Part shown: positions 50,571 through 62,100 of the stretch, piece after piece
How the letters are laid out: each line of letters starts with the position of its first letter
Numbering within the stretch: position 1 is the stretch's first letter
Assembly (NCBI GenBank): GCA_022478985.1
Contig: JAKSZP010006688.1
Coordinates: 62,001-126,000 of the forward strand
Source of the DNA: Massospora cicadina
Taxonomy: Eukaryota > Entomophthoromycota > Entomophthoromycetes > Entomophthorales > Entomophthoraceae
Length of the DNA: 64,000 nucleotides
Direction of reading: 5' to 3'
Program-made: the position numbers and the translations under genes
Notes under the pieces: generated by a model
Database searches by the model: none
What the model saw: only the letters and a program-made list of their open reading frames with translations
What the model was told of the DNA's origin: nothing

Positions 50571-51410
50571 CCAGGGCCTAGATGGGGAACAGTTTAGAGA
50601 TGCGGAGAAGCCTGTTCCTCCTGACATCATGACTGAGGAAATTGATATCAGTGATCTGATTGTGGATGAAGACGTACATGATCAACTGTTAACAAGTGGC
50701 CAATTTAACAAAAATCCAGTTACTATATTTGGGGTGAAGGGAATTGACCCTGAAATAATCAAGGAAGATGCTTGGCAGTACACCAACAAATGGCAGACAA
50801 GATTTGAACTGCCAACATCTGGTAAATTGTCCAAAGTCTGTTTGGATGAGGCAAATCTGTTGATCTCCCTCAGCGCAATAAAGTAATCATTTCTTTAACT
50901 ATCGGCGAAAATTATTCACACCCTCAATTCAGCTAACAACGCTGCTATACACTCAGTAAACACTATATTATAATACTCTGAGTGTACATATATAGACATA
51001 CAAGTGAATCAAGTATGGGTGAGGGTGATTGTCAACAGTGGAGCGCCCATCAACATTGTCTCAACCAAGCTGGTAAAGAGGATGAAGATCTCACTGGACT
51101 TGGAACACAAGAAGGAGAATGGGACAGATAGGCTGAATACCATCATCTCATATGGAGCATATAGTGTTTTTCCACTGCGATTCAGGTCCTTGGTGGTATC
51201 TGCACCTGCAATAGTTTTGGCCAACCAAAACTATGACATTCTGATTGGGACAGAATTTCTATGCAAGTGTGGAGTTAAATGTAACTTCAAGGATAATATG
51301 GTGATCATATTGGGTCAGATGTTATCATTGGTTTATCAGAAGGATGGTGAAGCTCCACTGAATAGGAGAAACAACTTCATCAAATTTAATATACAATGAT
51401 GGCATTGTCC
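50570..51410 (+). pseudogene. A2 protease and lead-in
   Basis: The lead-in (50464-50886) is acidic. The protease frame 51004-51399 is open for 131 codons: V-I-V-N-S-G-A-P-I-N-I-V, where the catalytic Asp is Asn (AAC, 51034-51036), then S-T-K-L-V-K-R-M-K and Y-D-I-L-I-G-T-E-F-L. An otherwise whole domain with a dead centre. Confidence 0.75.
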
Positions 51411-51448
51411 CGATTTGATACCAATTAGTTGGTTGGAAGTGACAAGAA

Positions 51449-51870
51449 ATGCCGATGGAAATCCTAGAGAACCTGGAAATTCCACTTAGGATCAAGAATG
51501 AGAAGACCATACCTCCAGGATTGCAGATGATAGTTGACACAGGGTTGACATTGAAGATACCTGAGCTGTTGTATGGGGAGGTCAGAAGCCCCAGGAAGAA
51601 GTCCAGAGTAGAGCCTTGGGTGGCTCCTGGGATAATAATGCTGGTCCATGGAGAAATTCAAGTTCTCCTGGAGAATTTAATTGAAAAACTAATGAAGATC
51701 AGGAAGAATCAGATAATCACATTTGTTCATCTAATCCTGAAAGTTGGATTGAGATAAATCCACAATTTTGGTACCTATGATGAGATGAGATTACCAGCTG
51801 GGGGTAACTGAGAGTAAAACCTATTAGTTGATTGAGAGCAACTCGCTGATCTGATGGAAGGCCAGCAAGA
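51449..51870 (+). pseudogene. A2 protease-RT connector
   Basis: A clean 102-codon frame: I-P-L-R-I-K-N-E-K-T-I-P-P-G, L-L-Y-G-E-V, W-V-A-P-G-I-I-M-L-V-H-G-E-I-Q-V-L-L-E-N-L and M-K-I-R-K-N-Q-I-I. The same outline as E 42010-42399. Confidence 0.6.
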
Positions 51871-52780
51871 GGAGGTGCTCAAATTGTTCGAAAAGTATCA
51901 GGAAGTATTCACTCAGGACAACCATAATTTAGGATGCGCGAGAGATGTGATCCACAAGGTCAACACCTGGGAAAGTTTGCTGATCAAGATGAGACTGATT
52001 TGATGGTTAAAAGAGGCCAAAGCGGTAGTGGAAGATTAAACCAGCAAACTAGTGAAGCATGGGCTTCTAGTTCCATCATTGAGTCCCTGGGCGAGTCTGA
52101 ATCTAATTGTGAAGAAAAGGATGGCTCCAACCGGGTGATAATCAACTATTAAAAGCTGAGTAAGATTATGAAGAAGGATTTTTATTCCTTACTAATGATT
52201 GACGATGCACTAGATCAATTGGGATAAGCGAAGTATTTCTCCACAATGGATCTGATCTCAGGATATTGACAAATCGATTTGCCAAAAGAAGACCAAGAAA
52301 AATGTGCGATTATTACCATGCAGGGGCTATACCAACTGACAAGGATGCCCCAGGGTCTTTACAATGCGCCTGCAACGTTCCATAGGGACATGGACGCTAT
52401 ACTGAGCGACTTGAAGTTTTCATGAATCCTATAACTTGGATGATACCAATGTGTTTAGTAGGAAGTTTACTAATTGCCTACATCACTTGGAAGAAGTATT
52501 CAAGTGACTGTCCGCGGCTAACCTGAAGATTAAGCTGAGGAAGTGTCACTTCTTCAAAAAAGGGTTGTAATTTATGGGATTTGTGATCAACTCTAGTGGA
52601 TTGCAGCTGCAAGCCCAGAAGATAGAAGCCATAGAATGGATGGCTATGCCAAAGAGTGTATGAGACATCCAAGTGTTCCTTGGGATGGTCAGATAGTACT
52701 GAAGACCTATTTGGGACTTCTCCCAAATAACCAAGCCCTTCATCCATCTGCTGAAGGATCCATAAAAAGGAATTGTATGG
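51871..52780 (+). pseudogene. A2 reverse transcriptase
   Basis: S-P-W-A-S, S-T-M-D-L-I-S-G-Y followed by a TGA for Trp (52266), D-L-P-K-E-D-Q-E-K-C, M-P-Q-G-L-x-N-A-P-A-T-F, and motif C reading N-L-D-D at 52433-52444 (Tyr to Asn; both Asp kept) after a frameshift. The thumb (52560-52760) has several stops. More decayed than A1. Confidence 0.75.
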
Positions 52781-52829
52781 AATGAAGAAGTGCAGGAATC
52801 CTTTGATGAGTTATGCCAGTACTTAATAG

Positions 52830-53230
52830 ATTCTCTGATTTTGAAATATCAGAATTTCAATCGAGAGTTTATTATACAAACTGATGCTTCATTAATGGCA
52901 ATTGGTGCTGTACTAAGTCAAGTAGATGAACTTGGGGATGAACATCCGGTGGCATATGTGAGCTGAACACTCTCAGCCGTTGAGAGGAATTACACCATAA
53001 CTGAGCGTGAATGCCTTGCAGTCATTTATGCCTGTAAGCAGTTTTGGGTGTACATCCACAGAATGCACTTTAAAGTGGTGACGAACCACTCCTCATTGCA
53101 TTGGCTCTACAATTTGAGAGAATCAGAAGGATGACTGGCCCAATGGGCACTTAAGCTACAGGCTTACAATTAAAAGAATGTCCACCAAGCAGGGGCTTCT
53201 CACCAGAATGCAGATGGCTTATTGGGGTTA
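52830..53230 (+). pseudogene. A2 RNase H
   Basis: I-I-Q-T-D-A-S-L-M-A-I-G-A-V, then E-R-E-C-L-A-V-I-Y-A-C and V-V-T-N-H-S-S-L-H-W-L, where the third catalytic Asp (D-H) is Asn. The end N-A-D-G-L is near 53210. Confidence 0.65.
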
Positions 53231-53389
53231 CTAATGGTCCAGATGTTATACCCTCAGGAAGATGAGTTATTTCAGAGAATGGTCGATGGAAAAATTGGGA
53301 ATGAGCTCCGAGAAATCCAAGAAGCACTTCAAAAAGCAATGGAAAACATCAAGACCATGGATGGACAAGTGTTTAAGACAATTAACAGT

Positions 53390-54480
53390 AATCAGTTATT
53401 ATTCCTGAAGCTGTTGGAAAGAGAAGCTATCATTTAAGCCGCCCATAAGGTTGTCAGGCATGGAGACCTGAGAAAAACAACTGATCATATTCTTCAGTAC
53501 TACTACTGGGAGTCAATCAACTATGATGTCGCCAACTATCTAGCTTGTTGCATGGAGTGCCAGCTGCACAAGCCACATAAGAATACAATTAGATACTGAC
53601 TGGTCTGCCCTGGATTTGCCTGTCATACGGTGTGCATCAATGTGATGGGACCGCTGATGATGAGCACAGGGGGTGTCAAGTACATAATAGTTGCTATCGA
53701 CTATCTGATGAGATGGGTTGAGATGAAGGCCTTGGCAAAAGTAGACGCTATCAGCACCACGAAGTTCATCCTAGATCAGGTAGTATATCAACATGGATGC
53801 CCGCAGGTCCTGCTTAGCGATAATGGGATGAACTTCACATCTCATATGATCCCAAGACTGTATGAGATAATGAGGATCAGAGGAGTCATGTCTGTACCCT
53901 ACCAGCCAGAGATGAACGGACTGGTAGAACGAGTGAATGGAATGCTGGCCATGACGCTGAGGAAGCTGGTCGCAGGAAGAAATTTTGTGTGGGGAAAGTA
54001 CCTGAGTTCAGTGACGTTTGCCTACAATATCAATCATCATACTGTTACAGTAAAAAAGCCGTTTGAGTTTTTATATGGGAGGAAGGCCGCATTGCTGCTG
54101 ATTTTATATTTGGTGGTGGAACCAACATCGGGGATGAGTACTGAACAGTACCTGAGCTGCCTGACGAACATCTTAATCGAGATGCAATCACAATCATTTA
54201 TAACTATGTTGAAGAAAAGGATTTGAGCAAAATCTACGGACAATAAGAACTGACTGGCCTTAGCAGAATATCAAATAGGAAAAAGAGTTGCCTATTGTGA
54301 TATGAATGGTTTTGGAAGAAGAACAAGCTGTATGAGTTGTGGTTGGGTCCATTTGAAATTATTGCCAAGACGGTGACTGACGCCTACTCCATCAAGAATC
54401 TCTTGGATGGAAGAGTTGTAAATCGAGTCCATGCTAAGTATTTGAAGCGATAGATTGATGAAAAAACAAAAGAGTTCCCA
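53390..54480 (+). pseudogene. A2 integrase
   Basis: A C-M-E-C zinc pair near 53553 in the HHCC region. The 198-codon frame 53630-54226 is the longest integrase piece of family A. The first Asp is Asn (C-I-N-V-M-G-P; A1 has S-I-D-M-M-G-P). V-L-L-S-D-N-G-M-N-F and N-G-L-V-E-R-V-N-G keep the second Asp and the Glu. F-A-Y-N-I-N-H-H follows. The end is near V-N-R-V-H-A-K-Y-L-K (54430). Confidence 0.85.
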
Positions 54481-54489
54481 AAGTGCTGA

Positions 54490-54700
54490 TGAACCATTAA
54501 GTTGGTCATGTCCTGATGATTAGGTCAAGTCCAAAAAAAGGACCTCTGAACCAACCTAGATGGTTAAGTCCAAAAAAGGGCCTCTGAACCATAGAAAACT
54601 GGTAGGTTTAAGTACCTAGGACCCAGTTTGGAAGAAAAAAATAAAGATGGACCGCTGAACCAAAACAAGGTCAAGTCCCATAAAAAAAAGAAGAAAAAAA
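54490..54700 (+). repeat. Degenerate tandem units after A2 integrase
   Basis: GGTCAAGTCCAAAAAAAGGAC-CTCTGAACC and GGTTAAGTCCAAAAAAGGGC-CTCTGAACC in tandem, then two looser units, each followed by A-rich runs. Unit about 40-60 bp. Confidence 0.55.
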
Positions 54701-54879
54701 TAAAAGATTGACAAAAATATGGGAAAAAAGATTATAAACTGCATAGAAAAAACCAATATATACTTATAATTTTTATTTTTATTGATTATCCTTGATATGG
54801 GGATTATCCCCTTATGTCACCTCTTGGGGGAGGGAGGATGGATCGCAGTGGGAATGAATAGCCTGTCAAAATTGATGTG

Positions 54880-56510
54880 AGATCAGATGCTAGCGAGGGA
54901 TAGACCTACACAAAACCAAGTTCTTTGAGTGGATGCAGATCCCTGTGAGAAAGCAACTAGGGGAAGAGAAATTAAATTGTTGGAAGAAGCCAATAGTGAA
55001 ACCCCAGAGCGGGGAGGAAAGCAACAGTAGAAAGAGGCAGTCAGCGAATAATTTCAAGTAATCCCATTATGTACTGGAGCTGGAAGATTAGTCTTGAGCA
55101 CCTGATGACGGGCTTTGTAAAGAACAGTGGACATATGGGCCATCAGCGAACAAGGGATGCTTGATAGTGGTTGCCAAATCATGCCCTCTACTAAAGCCAT
55201 CAGCGGAAGATACTGATGGGAAGTGCCAGAGGCGAGATAGTCATGCAGGGAGCAAATGGCATCCTGCAAGAGATGACTATGGGCTTCTTGGAAGCTGAAG
55301 CTGAAGGAATGATGAAGCCTGGAGAGGCTGGAAGCTTCATGGGTTAACTTCGAAGAACTTGGCCAGCAAAGTGAAGATCATAAGCGACGATATCCCAATC
55401 TAGGATGTATTCAAGATCGGAGTATTAAGCACTAGGGACAAAGCCTCAGTGACTTGGGCCAGAGTTTAGCGTAGGGGAGTTTGAAATGAATACTGTTACC
55501 AATGGTGAGCTCAGCAGTCAGGACAGCAGGTTTGTAGTATTGTCCGAGTCAGAAGAAGAACTCAGGAAGCAAATCTGACCCAACAAGAAAAGAGCAATCA
55601 AGAGCAAAAGGCATAATTTCTGGAGCATCCACAATGATGGTCGGTGCATCTGTGAAAGGACCCAAATCCAGGAGAGTTTCGAAATACAACTCTGGAATTA
55701 TTGAAAGAGGGAGAATCAGCCGCAGGTTGTTCAATATGATCGCAAGCCTAATTTAAGAGGGATTGGTTACCATTTCTGGTAATTTGATGGAAGGACTAGA
55801 CGCTGGTGCCAGACTAGGCGTATGAGTCTTAGAAGGACCATGGAAGAGGTTCCGTTGCACATCCCAACTAATCTGCTGGAAGAGCTGAAGATCTTGATCA
55901 GACAAACTACTTAGTAGCTGTGAATACCACAACTCAGAATTTGACATATGATCTGGATGAGAGGGGGATGTCAGACTTATATGGAAGTCGACATTATGCA
56001 CTCTACAATCCATTAAGCTCCAATTTTGGAGTAGTTTATCTCAAAATTAATGAGATAAGCTCTCCAAGAGAAGAATTAAGAATGACATGAGCCAAGAGGT
56101 TATGAGAGAAATAACAATGGTGAACATAAATAACTATTCTTAATTGTGCTAAGAAACAAACATTGACAGCAAGAGTCTCCTATCTAGGATGAGGAGAAAA
56201 TCAGGAAATTAAGGATGCCGGACCAAGAATCCTGAATATAACAGCGGGTCATATGCCCTGACAGGGGGAAACTGGATCCTGGGATTAATATCATCACAAG
56301 TAAATTGATAAGCCTGGCACAACAGTAGATTGTAAGGACCGTGCTCTGAGTAGGCGATAGTGAGGAGGAAGAGAAGAGACGCATGCCAAAGGTTGTCCTA
56401 AGCAGCATTGAGTATTGACAATCATACTCCACTTGAGTCAATGAAGTATTCGACCAGGTGTCCAAAGCGGTGTTCTCATGCCCAAGTCCTTTTCCCACTG
56501 GAAATCTAGG
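54880..56510 (-). pseudogene. A2 antisense ORF (unknown protein)
   Basis: Minus-strand pieces: 55753-56013 (start M-D-C-R-V-H-N at 56013), 55549-55734, 55054-55269, and upstream pieces to 56500. Together about 1.5 kb with few stops. Words shared with A1: H-F-K-L-P-Y-A, S-S-K-L-x-H, G-M-I-W-Q-P, I-P-C-S, A-H-M-S, L-K-T-N-L. The protein is Ser/Leu/Pro-rich. Near the LTR N-A-A-Q-D-N-L-W-H-A-S-L-L-F-L-L is also kept in A1. No family recognised. Upstream lies a conserved inverted repeat. Confidence 0.5.
56074..56145. promoter_or_regulatory. Conserved 10-bp inverted repeat upstream of the antisense ORF (A2)
   Basis: AATTAAGAAT (56074-56083) and ATTCTTAATT (56136-56145), the same as in A1. Between it and the ORF start is TTATCTC-ATTAATTTT-GAGATAA (minus strand), another 7-bp hairpin. 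Confidence 0.55.
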
Positions 56511-56511
56511 C

Positions 56512-56521
56512 AAGAGGGGGA
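56512..56521 (+). other. Polypurine tract of A2
   Basis: AAGAGGGGGA, then TG and the LTR start. Confidence 0.7.
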
Positions 56522-56776
56522 TGTGTTGGGATTTTTGCCCATATTCCCAGCCTGCTAGATTACCAGGAATTGCAAGGGGATAATTACCTAAGGCGAAGTG
56601 AATTTGAAATTGGTTGACCCAGATTTCAGAGTAACTATGTTCAGGGGATTTTGGGATATTCACCTGGTCATATCCATTGTGGATCAATCTAGACAAATGC
56701 TTAAGATCTCATTGGGCATAGTTGCTGACAATATAGGGGCATCTGATAGTTGATTAATATCAGGTGTACCAATTGG

Positions 56777-56805
56777 GATCAGTTGGTTTTCATCACCAAC
56801 CGATT
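56777..56805 (+). promoter_or_regulatory. LTR hairpin H2, A2 3' copy
   Basis: GATCAGTTGGT and ACCAACCGATT with one A-C mismatch; loop TTTCATC. Confidence 0.65.
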
Positions 56806-57132
56806 GGGAATGAGTAGTAAGTTGTGAGGCGAGTGATGCCACCTGCAACTAGTGAATTGATCAGTTGGTTTGTGACCTGCCTTAATGGGTAATATGTCCC
56901 ATTACCTAAGCAGGTCTCTAGCCAAATATGGTTGGTTTGCTTGGATTGAGAGGAAAATGTTAGGGACACATTTTCCGACACTTTCTGTTTTGTCTCAAGG
57001 ATGTCCAATGATAGAATCCCAGCCAGGATGGGGAAGACCATCGCTGCCAAGATGAGGATGGGTGATTCAACAGCAACAGCTGCCATTTCATCGAAGAGGT
57101 GTCAACTGAGGGTTAGACGACTGAATCCCCAC

Positions 57133-57140
57133 TATAAATT
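57133..57140 (+). promoter_or_regulatory. TATA box in LTR A2-3'
   Basis: TATAAATT at the conserved position. Confidence 0.55.
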
Positions 57141-57673
57141 CCCTAGAATCCACTCATAATAAAAAACTGGTTATAGTAAAACAGTTATACAGAAGTAAGT
57201 TTTAATCCATAAATATAGTTTAAGTAGTAAACTATTATCAGCTTTCAATTGATCTATTCTTCTCAAGGATATTATTGCTGTGTGTGATAATTGGGAGACT
57301 CTTTATTGGAAAAGAGTAAAGATCTGAGTGGGGATCTATAGAAGAAGGAGAAACAATCGGGGATTGCTGCTGACTGTGTGTTGGATCAAAGAAACTGTCA
57401 CCAAGGAATCTCAGAGAAGATCAGGTTGGATAGAACAAAGGAACGAATCCCTATATCAAGCCATCTCAAGTATTTTGAGTGGGAATACTGGCTGAGAGTT
57501 GGGCCGAGATCTAAGAATTCCACTTAACTATGGATAATAGTCATCATACTATTATCGACTGATGATATCAAATACTATACAACGCGGACAGATTTCACAA
57601 GAACTGAACCTGTGCAGTAATAAGCTTATTAGGGTTGTTTGCAAATGATAACCAGAACCAATAAATTTTTACA

Positions 57674-58423
57674 CCATCCCCCTAGCATTTGTCATCATGA
57701 TGATCATTCCCAGCTGCCCAACCCATGGGTATGAGATTTCTTGGCGTTACAAATGAAGTTGCAGATAGAAGTGGTTTTTTAGCGGTGGTAGCCTCCAAGT
57801 AAAGGTGCGGGTTGGTGGAGAATTGGTAGGGATGGTTGGTAAGATTGGATATCATATTTCCGGACATCTTGTGCACTGGGAACTTCATTGCCATTCCCAT
57901 CTGTTTATCAATTGATAAAGGCATCAGTTTAATCATGAGCTTAGGTTGATCCTTTGGGTAGATGGTTAATTGAATTCTTTGGCATTGCACACCGGACAGC
58001 TATTGGAGTCTTTATTGAATTTTGAGTGTATTAAAGAATTTTATATTTTTGCACTCATTTGATTGTGGCTGATTGCCGGCTGGGAGGTTGGTTGATTGCC
58101 AGCTGTGGACTGTGGCTGCTTTCCAAATGATGGATCAGTCTGATTGCTGGATGGTTGTTTTGGATTATTGCTGACTTTTATATTTTTTGAGGAGGGCTTG
58201 CCAGCTGATGGCTTGCAAGTTAATCATTTGTCAGTGTTGGCTGCCAATTTATCTGGGTTTAGACTTTTGAGTCTTCTTGGGAGACTTTTTTAGACTGGCC
58301 TTCTTCCAGAGCTCCTCCATATTTTCTGCCTACTACATTTGGGTCATATGAGATGCTGCCGGTTTAAGATGCATCACCTCATCCAATTTATATGCCTCTC
58401 AATACATTTCTATGAAGGACTCA
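57674..58423 (-). pseudogene. LINE N, probable ORF1 / 5' region
   Basis: The continuation of N to the right of A2. Minus frame 57682-57990 is open. Upstream are K-K-A-S-L-K-K-S-P-K-K-T-Q-K-S-K, a basic stretch, and a C-P-V-C pair near 57980. A basic region plus Cys pair fits an ORF1, but no full zinc knuckle is seen. The rest lies beyond A3. Confidence 0.45.
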
Positions 58424-58684
58424 TGTTAAATTTTTTGCCACCTTTCCAGCTGTGTAGATTACCATGGATCACTAAGGGTAATTCCTTACAGCTAATAAAT
58501 TAAATATCGGTTGACACCAATTTTGGGCTAACAATGTTTGGGGGATTTTAGGTAATTCGTTAGGATCAGATCCATCAGGGGGATTAATCTGGGTGAATGC
58601 TTAAGATCTTATTGGCAGAGTTACTGACGAAATGGGAACATTCTGATAGTTAATTGATGACTAACTATCAGGTGTATTGATTGG

Positions 58685-58713
58685 GATTGGTCAGGTTTCA
58701 TCACTGACCAATT
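58685..58713 (+). promoter_or_regulatory. LTR hairpin H2, A3 copy
   Basis: Arms GATTGGTCAGG and ACTGACCAATT. Relative to A1-3', four stem pairs are changed and all four changes are compensated (C-G to T-A, A-T to G-C, T-A to C-G, G-C to A-T). Confidence 0.75.
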
Positions 58714-59043
58714 GGGAATTTAAAGAGCAAGTTGCGAGGTGAGTGATGCCACTTACAACTAGCAAACCAATCAGTTGGTTTGTGAACTGCCATAATGGGT
58801 AACAAGTTCCATTACCTAAGCAGGTCACTCGCCAAATATGGTTGGTTTTCTGGGGTTGTGTGGAAAAAGTCAGGGACACATTTTCCGACTCTTTTCTCAT
58901 ATTAGGTCTTGAAGATGTCCAATGAATGAATACTAACCAAGATGGGGAGACTATCTCTGATGAGATGGTAAAGGAAATTCAACGGCAACAGCTTCTGTTT
59001 TATGGCTAAGGCGCCAATTGAGGGTTGGGCGCCAAATTCCCTC

Positions 59044-59051
59044 TATAAATT
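59044..59051 (+). promoter_or_regulatory. TATA box in LTR A3
   Basis: TATAAATT at the conserved position. Confidence 0.55.
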
Positions 59052-59576
59052 ACCCTGATAATTAACAATAAAAAGAGAAATGAATTAGCAGTATTCATTA
59101 TTGATTTTTTTCTATTCATCTTCAGGAAATTATTGCTTTTATGCTTTAATTGGGGACACTTTAGTAGGATAAAGAGTAATGATCAAGGATCTTTGGAAGA
59201 GAAGCTGAGCTGAGATGGGATGGGAATTGCTGCCAACTTCGTGTCACCAGAGGAAAGGCCATAAACTAGGATCTGAGAGTGGATCAAGTTAGGTGGATAA
59301 GGGTATAAATCCATACTGAAGACATCAGGAGTATTTTGAGAAGAAATAAAGGTTGAGCGTTGGACCAGAACTGGTTATCTATTCAATCACGGACAATAAT
59401 CTTCATACTATTACCAATTAAATATCATATATCATCAGAAAATCAAAGAGTTCCAAACTGAACCTGTGCAGTTATTATTTAGGGGTTATTTATCATAAAT
59501 GAGCAAAAAAGCCCCTAAATTTTAACAATTTTTGATCACTACAGGTGCTGCAGTTGAGTAGAATACACTAGTACAA

Positions 59577-60840
59577 GATGTCATATAAGGATGAGTTAAG
59601 AAAACTCGGGATGGAGTTGGCAACCATCAACATGAACTCATTGAATTCTGTGGATCCTTGGGAATTTTCTTCCTTAAAGGATAGAGTTACCAAGTTTGAG
59701 GAAGGAGTCAAAGATGAATATAATTTGGAAATGAGTTGTAGGAAAAGCAACATCTTGAAGAAAAAGGAAGGAGATTAGTTCAAGAAGTTTTATTCTTAAA
59801 AACTGAATATGAAGTGGATCGCGTCTGATTATGAGCATTCAGCGCAGATATAAAATGGCTGATGAAGCAAATTGAAGAGTTGAAGCCTCATAAATGTGAA
59901 TGTGAGCCCTATGCAGCAACCAATGTTGAAGAAAGGACCCCAAGAATATAGTTTTGAAGTCAAATATTCCACAAAAAATATGACCGCATTCACAGCCATT
60001 TTAGGGATGATATCCAAAATCACTCCTCATGTCAGTCAAGTAGCCAAACCAGATGTGGTGGCTAGATAAACTTTAGAGGAATTTAGAGCTACGCCAAAAT
60101 TACCTAATTTCCATTGGGATAATGCCCCTGCGTTTTTCCAATTGTTCAACATGACAATGTTTGGGTTGGCGATCATCAAAAAGCTTTGACAGTGATGAAC
60201 TGTTTGGAAACTGATTGTCAAAACTTAATGTTACACCATCTAGAGGGGAACAGCTGGTCATACTCAGAGGCCAAGGTGGCCATCATGAAGGAATTTGGGA
60301 GTTTGATGCGCATGTCAAAGTGCAAACAGGAGTTTATGGGAATCCAGTTACATAAAGATGAGTCTTTAGCAAGCTTCGTGGATTGGTTCTACCAGGAGTC
60401 ACAAATCCTGGTTGAGCAAAGGTACTGGATGACTTTGATGCCAGAATTGCCTTACAAGAAGCCCTTCAGCTCTATCATGATTTGCACCGCATGATGTCTT
60501 CCATGTTCACAATAGAAATAACTATCTCTCGAATGGTAGATAATTTGAAAATTTTGGGGGCAACCTTTGATGCCCCTAATAGAAGCTTAAAAGCAAGTCC
60601 AGTATTAAATTCGAATCCTAAAAAAGGGGATTGAGAGTGCCAAGGAGTCTAATAACTAAACCGTGCTGGGAAATAAGCCCAAAGACTTTAAATAGATCAA
60701 TAAGAAAGAAAAACGTTGTTATCAGTGTGGAGGAAGAGGACACTTCGCTTTTTAGTGCAAGAATCAAAAGGAACAGATAAAAGTGGTCCAGGTGAAAGAG
60801 TCCAAACTCGCACAGGAGATAGAAAAGAGCCCATGTCCTA
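59577..60840 (+). pseudogene. A3 gag
   Basis: Start M-S-Y-K-D-E-L at 59577. Open for 66 codons, then frameshifted. It carries the uninterrupted junction F-F-Q-L-F-N-M-T-M used to define the solo LTR in A2, and the undisrupted site of the A1 insertion. The zinc knuckle at 60717-60758 keeps C, C, H and C, but a TAG sits just before the last Cys. Confidence 0.75.
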
Positions 60841-61690
60841 GATGGGGAACAGTCTAGAGCTGCAGATAAAACCGTTCCCCTTGATAATTTGTGCGAAGAA
60901 ATTGATGTTAGTGATCTGTTTGTTGATGATGACGCGCAGGATCAACTATATCAAGTAGTAAATTTGGATATTAATGAAGTAACCAGATCCAGAGCGAAGG
61001 GAATCAACCCTGAAATAATTAAGGAAGTTGCTTGGCTATATGTGTGACAACTAGCAGTCAAGATTTGAGCCGCGGAGAATCCAGAAGAATTGACCAAGTT
61101 CAAATTAGATGAGGCAAACCTGTCTTTCCCCTTTAGCGCAATCAAGGAATCATTTCCTGATCTATTGGCACTAATAATTAACTCCCTCATTTCAGCAAAT
61201 AATGCCGCTATACACTTAGTAAATACGATTTTACAATACTCCAAGTGTATGTATTAGATATACTGGTTTATTGAGTATGAGTGCAGGTGATAGTTGACAG
61301 TGGAGTGCCTATCAATATTGTTTCAACCAAGCTGGTGAAGGATATGAGGATCTCGCCCAATTTAGAACACAAAAAAGAATTTGAGACATCCAGGTCAAAT
61401 ACAACTATTTCCTGTGGAGCATATAGTACTTTGCCATCCAATTTGGATCTTTAGTAGTATCCTCCCAACCAATAGTTTTGGATAACCAAAACTATGATAT
61501 TTTTATTGAAACAGAGTTTCTATAAAAGTATGGAGTTATGTAACTTTGAGGATAACATGTTGACAATATTAGGTCAACATTACCATTAATTTATCAGAAA
61601 GAAAGGGAAGCAACACTGACCAGGAGGAATAACTTCATCAACTTGATATACAATGACGACATTGTCCCAATTTGTTACCAATTAGTTGGC
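60841..61690 (+). pseudogene. A3 protease and lead-in
   Basis: V-I-V-D-S-G-V-P-I-N-I-V: D-S-G kept (Asp 61296-61298), Ala now Val. S-T-K-L-V-K-D-M-R follows. Several stops and two small deletions occur in Y-D-I-F-I-E-T-E-F. Confidence 0.65.
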
Positions 61691-62100
61691 CAAAAGTGAT
61701 GAGAAATGCTGACAGAAATCCTGGAAAATTGGGCAATTCCGTTGAGGATCAAGAGTTTGAGAACCATACTACTGGGATCACAGATCATAGTTGATACAGG
61801 ATTGACATTGGAGATGCATGAGCTGCTGCATGGAGAAGTTGGAAGCCCCTGGAAGAGGTCCAGAGTAGATCCTTGTGTGGCTTTTGGAATAATTATACTG
61901 GGACATGGAGAAATTTGAGTTCTCCTGGAGAATTTAATTGAAAAACTAATGAAGATTGAAAAAATCAGATAATCGCGTTTGTTCATCTAATCCTGATAGC
62001 TGAATTGAGGAAATTCCACAAGGTTGGGACCTACTATGAAATGGGATTACCAGCAGGGGTGACCAAAAGTATTAATCTATTTATTGACTGAGAGCAACTT
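61691..62100 (+). pseudogene. A3 protease-RT connector
   Basis: 61706-61918 open: I-P-L-R-I-K-S-L-R-T-I, G-S-Q-I-I-V-D-T-G-L-T-L-E, then frameshifts. Matches A2 51449-51757. Confidence 0.55.

Larger units (their letters stand above)
47050..57673 (+). mobile_element. Gypsy element A2, best-bounded A copy
   Basis: LTRs 47050-48196 and 56524-57673; exact TSD ccatc; PBS 48200; PPT 56512-56521. It holds gag (with a solo LTR inserted), protease, connector, RT, RNase H, integrase, tandem units and the antisense ORF. About 9.6 kb without the solo LTR. Inactive through stops and lost Asp residues. The LTRs differ at roughly one base in eight by eye. Confidence 0.9.
56524..57673 (+). repeat. 3' LTR of A2
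   Basis: TGTTGGGATTTTTGCCC ... AAATTTTTACA, followed by ccatc. Confidence 0.9.
58424..59527 (+). repeat. 5' LTR of A3
   Basis: 1104 bp, TGTTAAATTTTTTGCC ... AAATTTTAACA. Confidence 0.85.
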
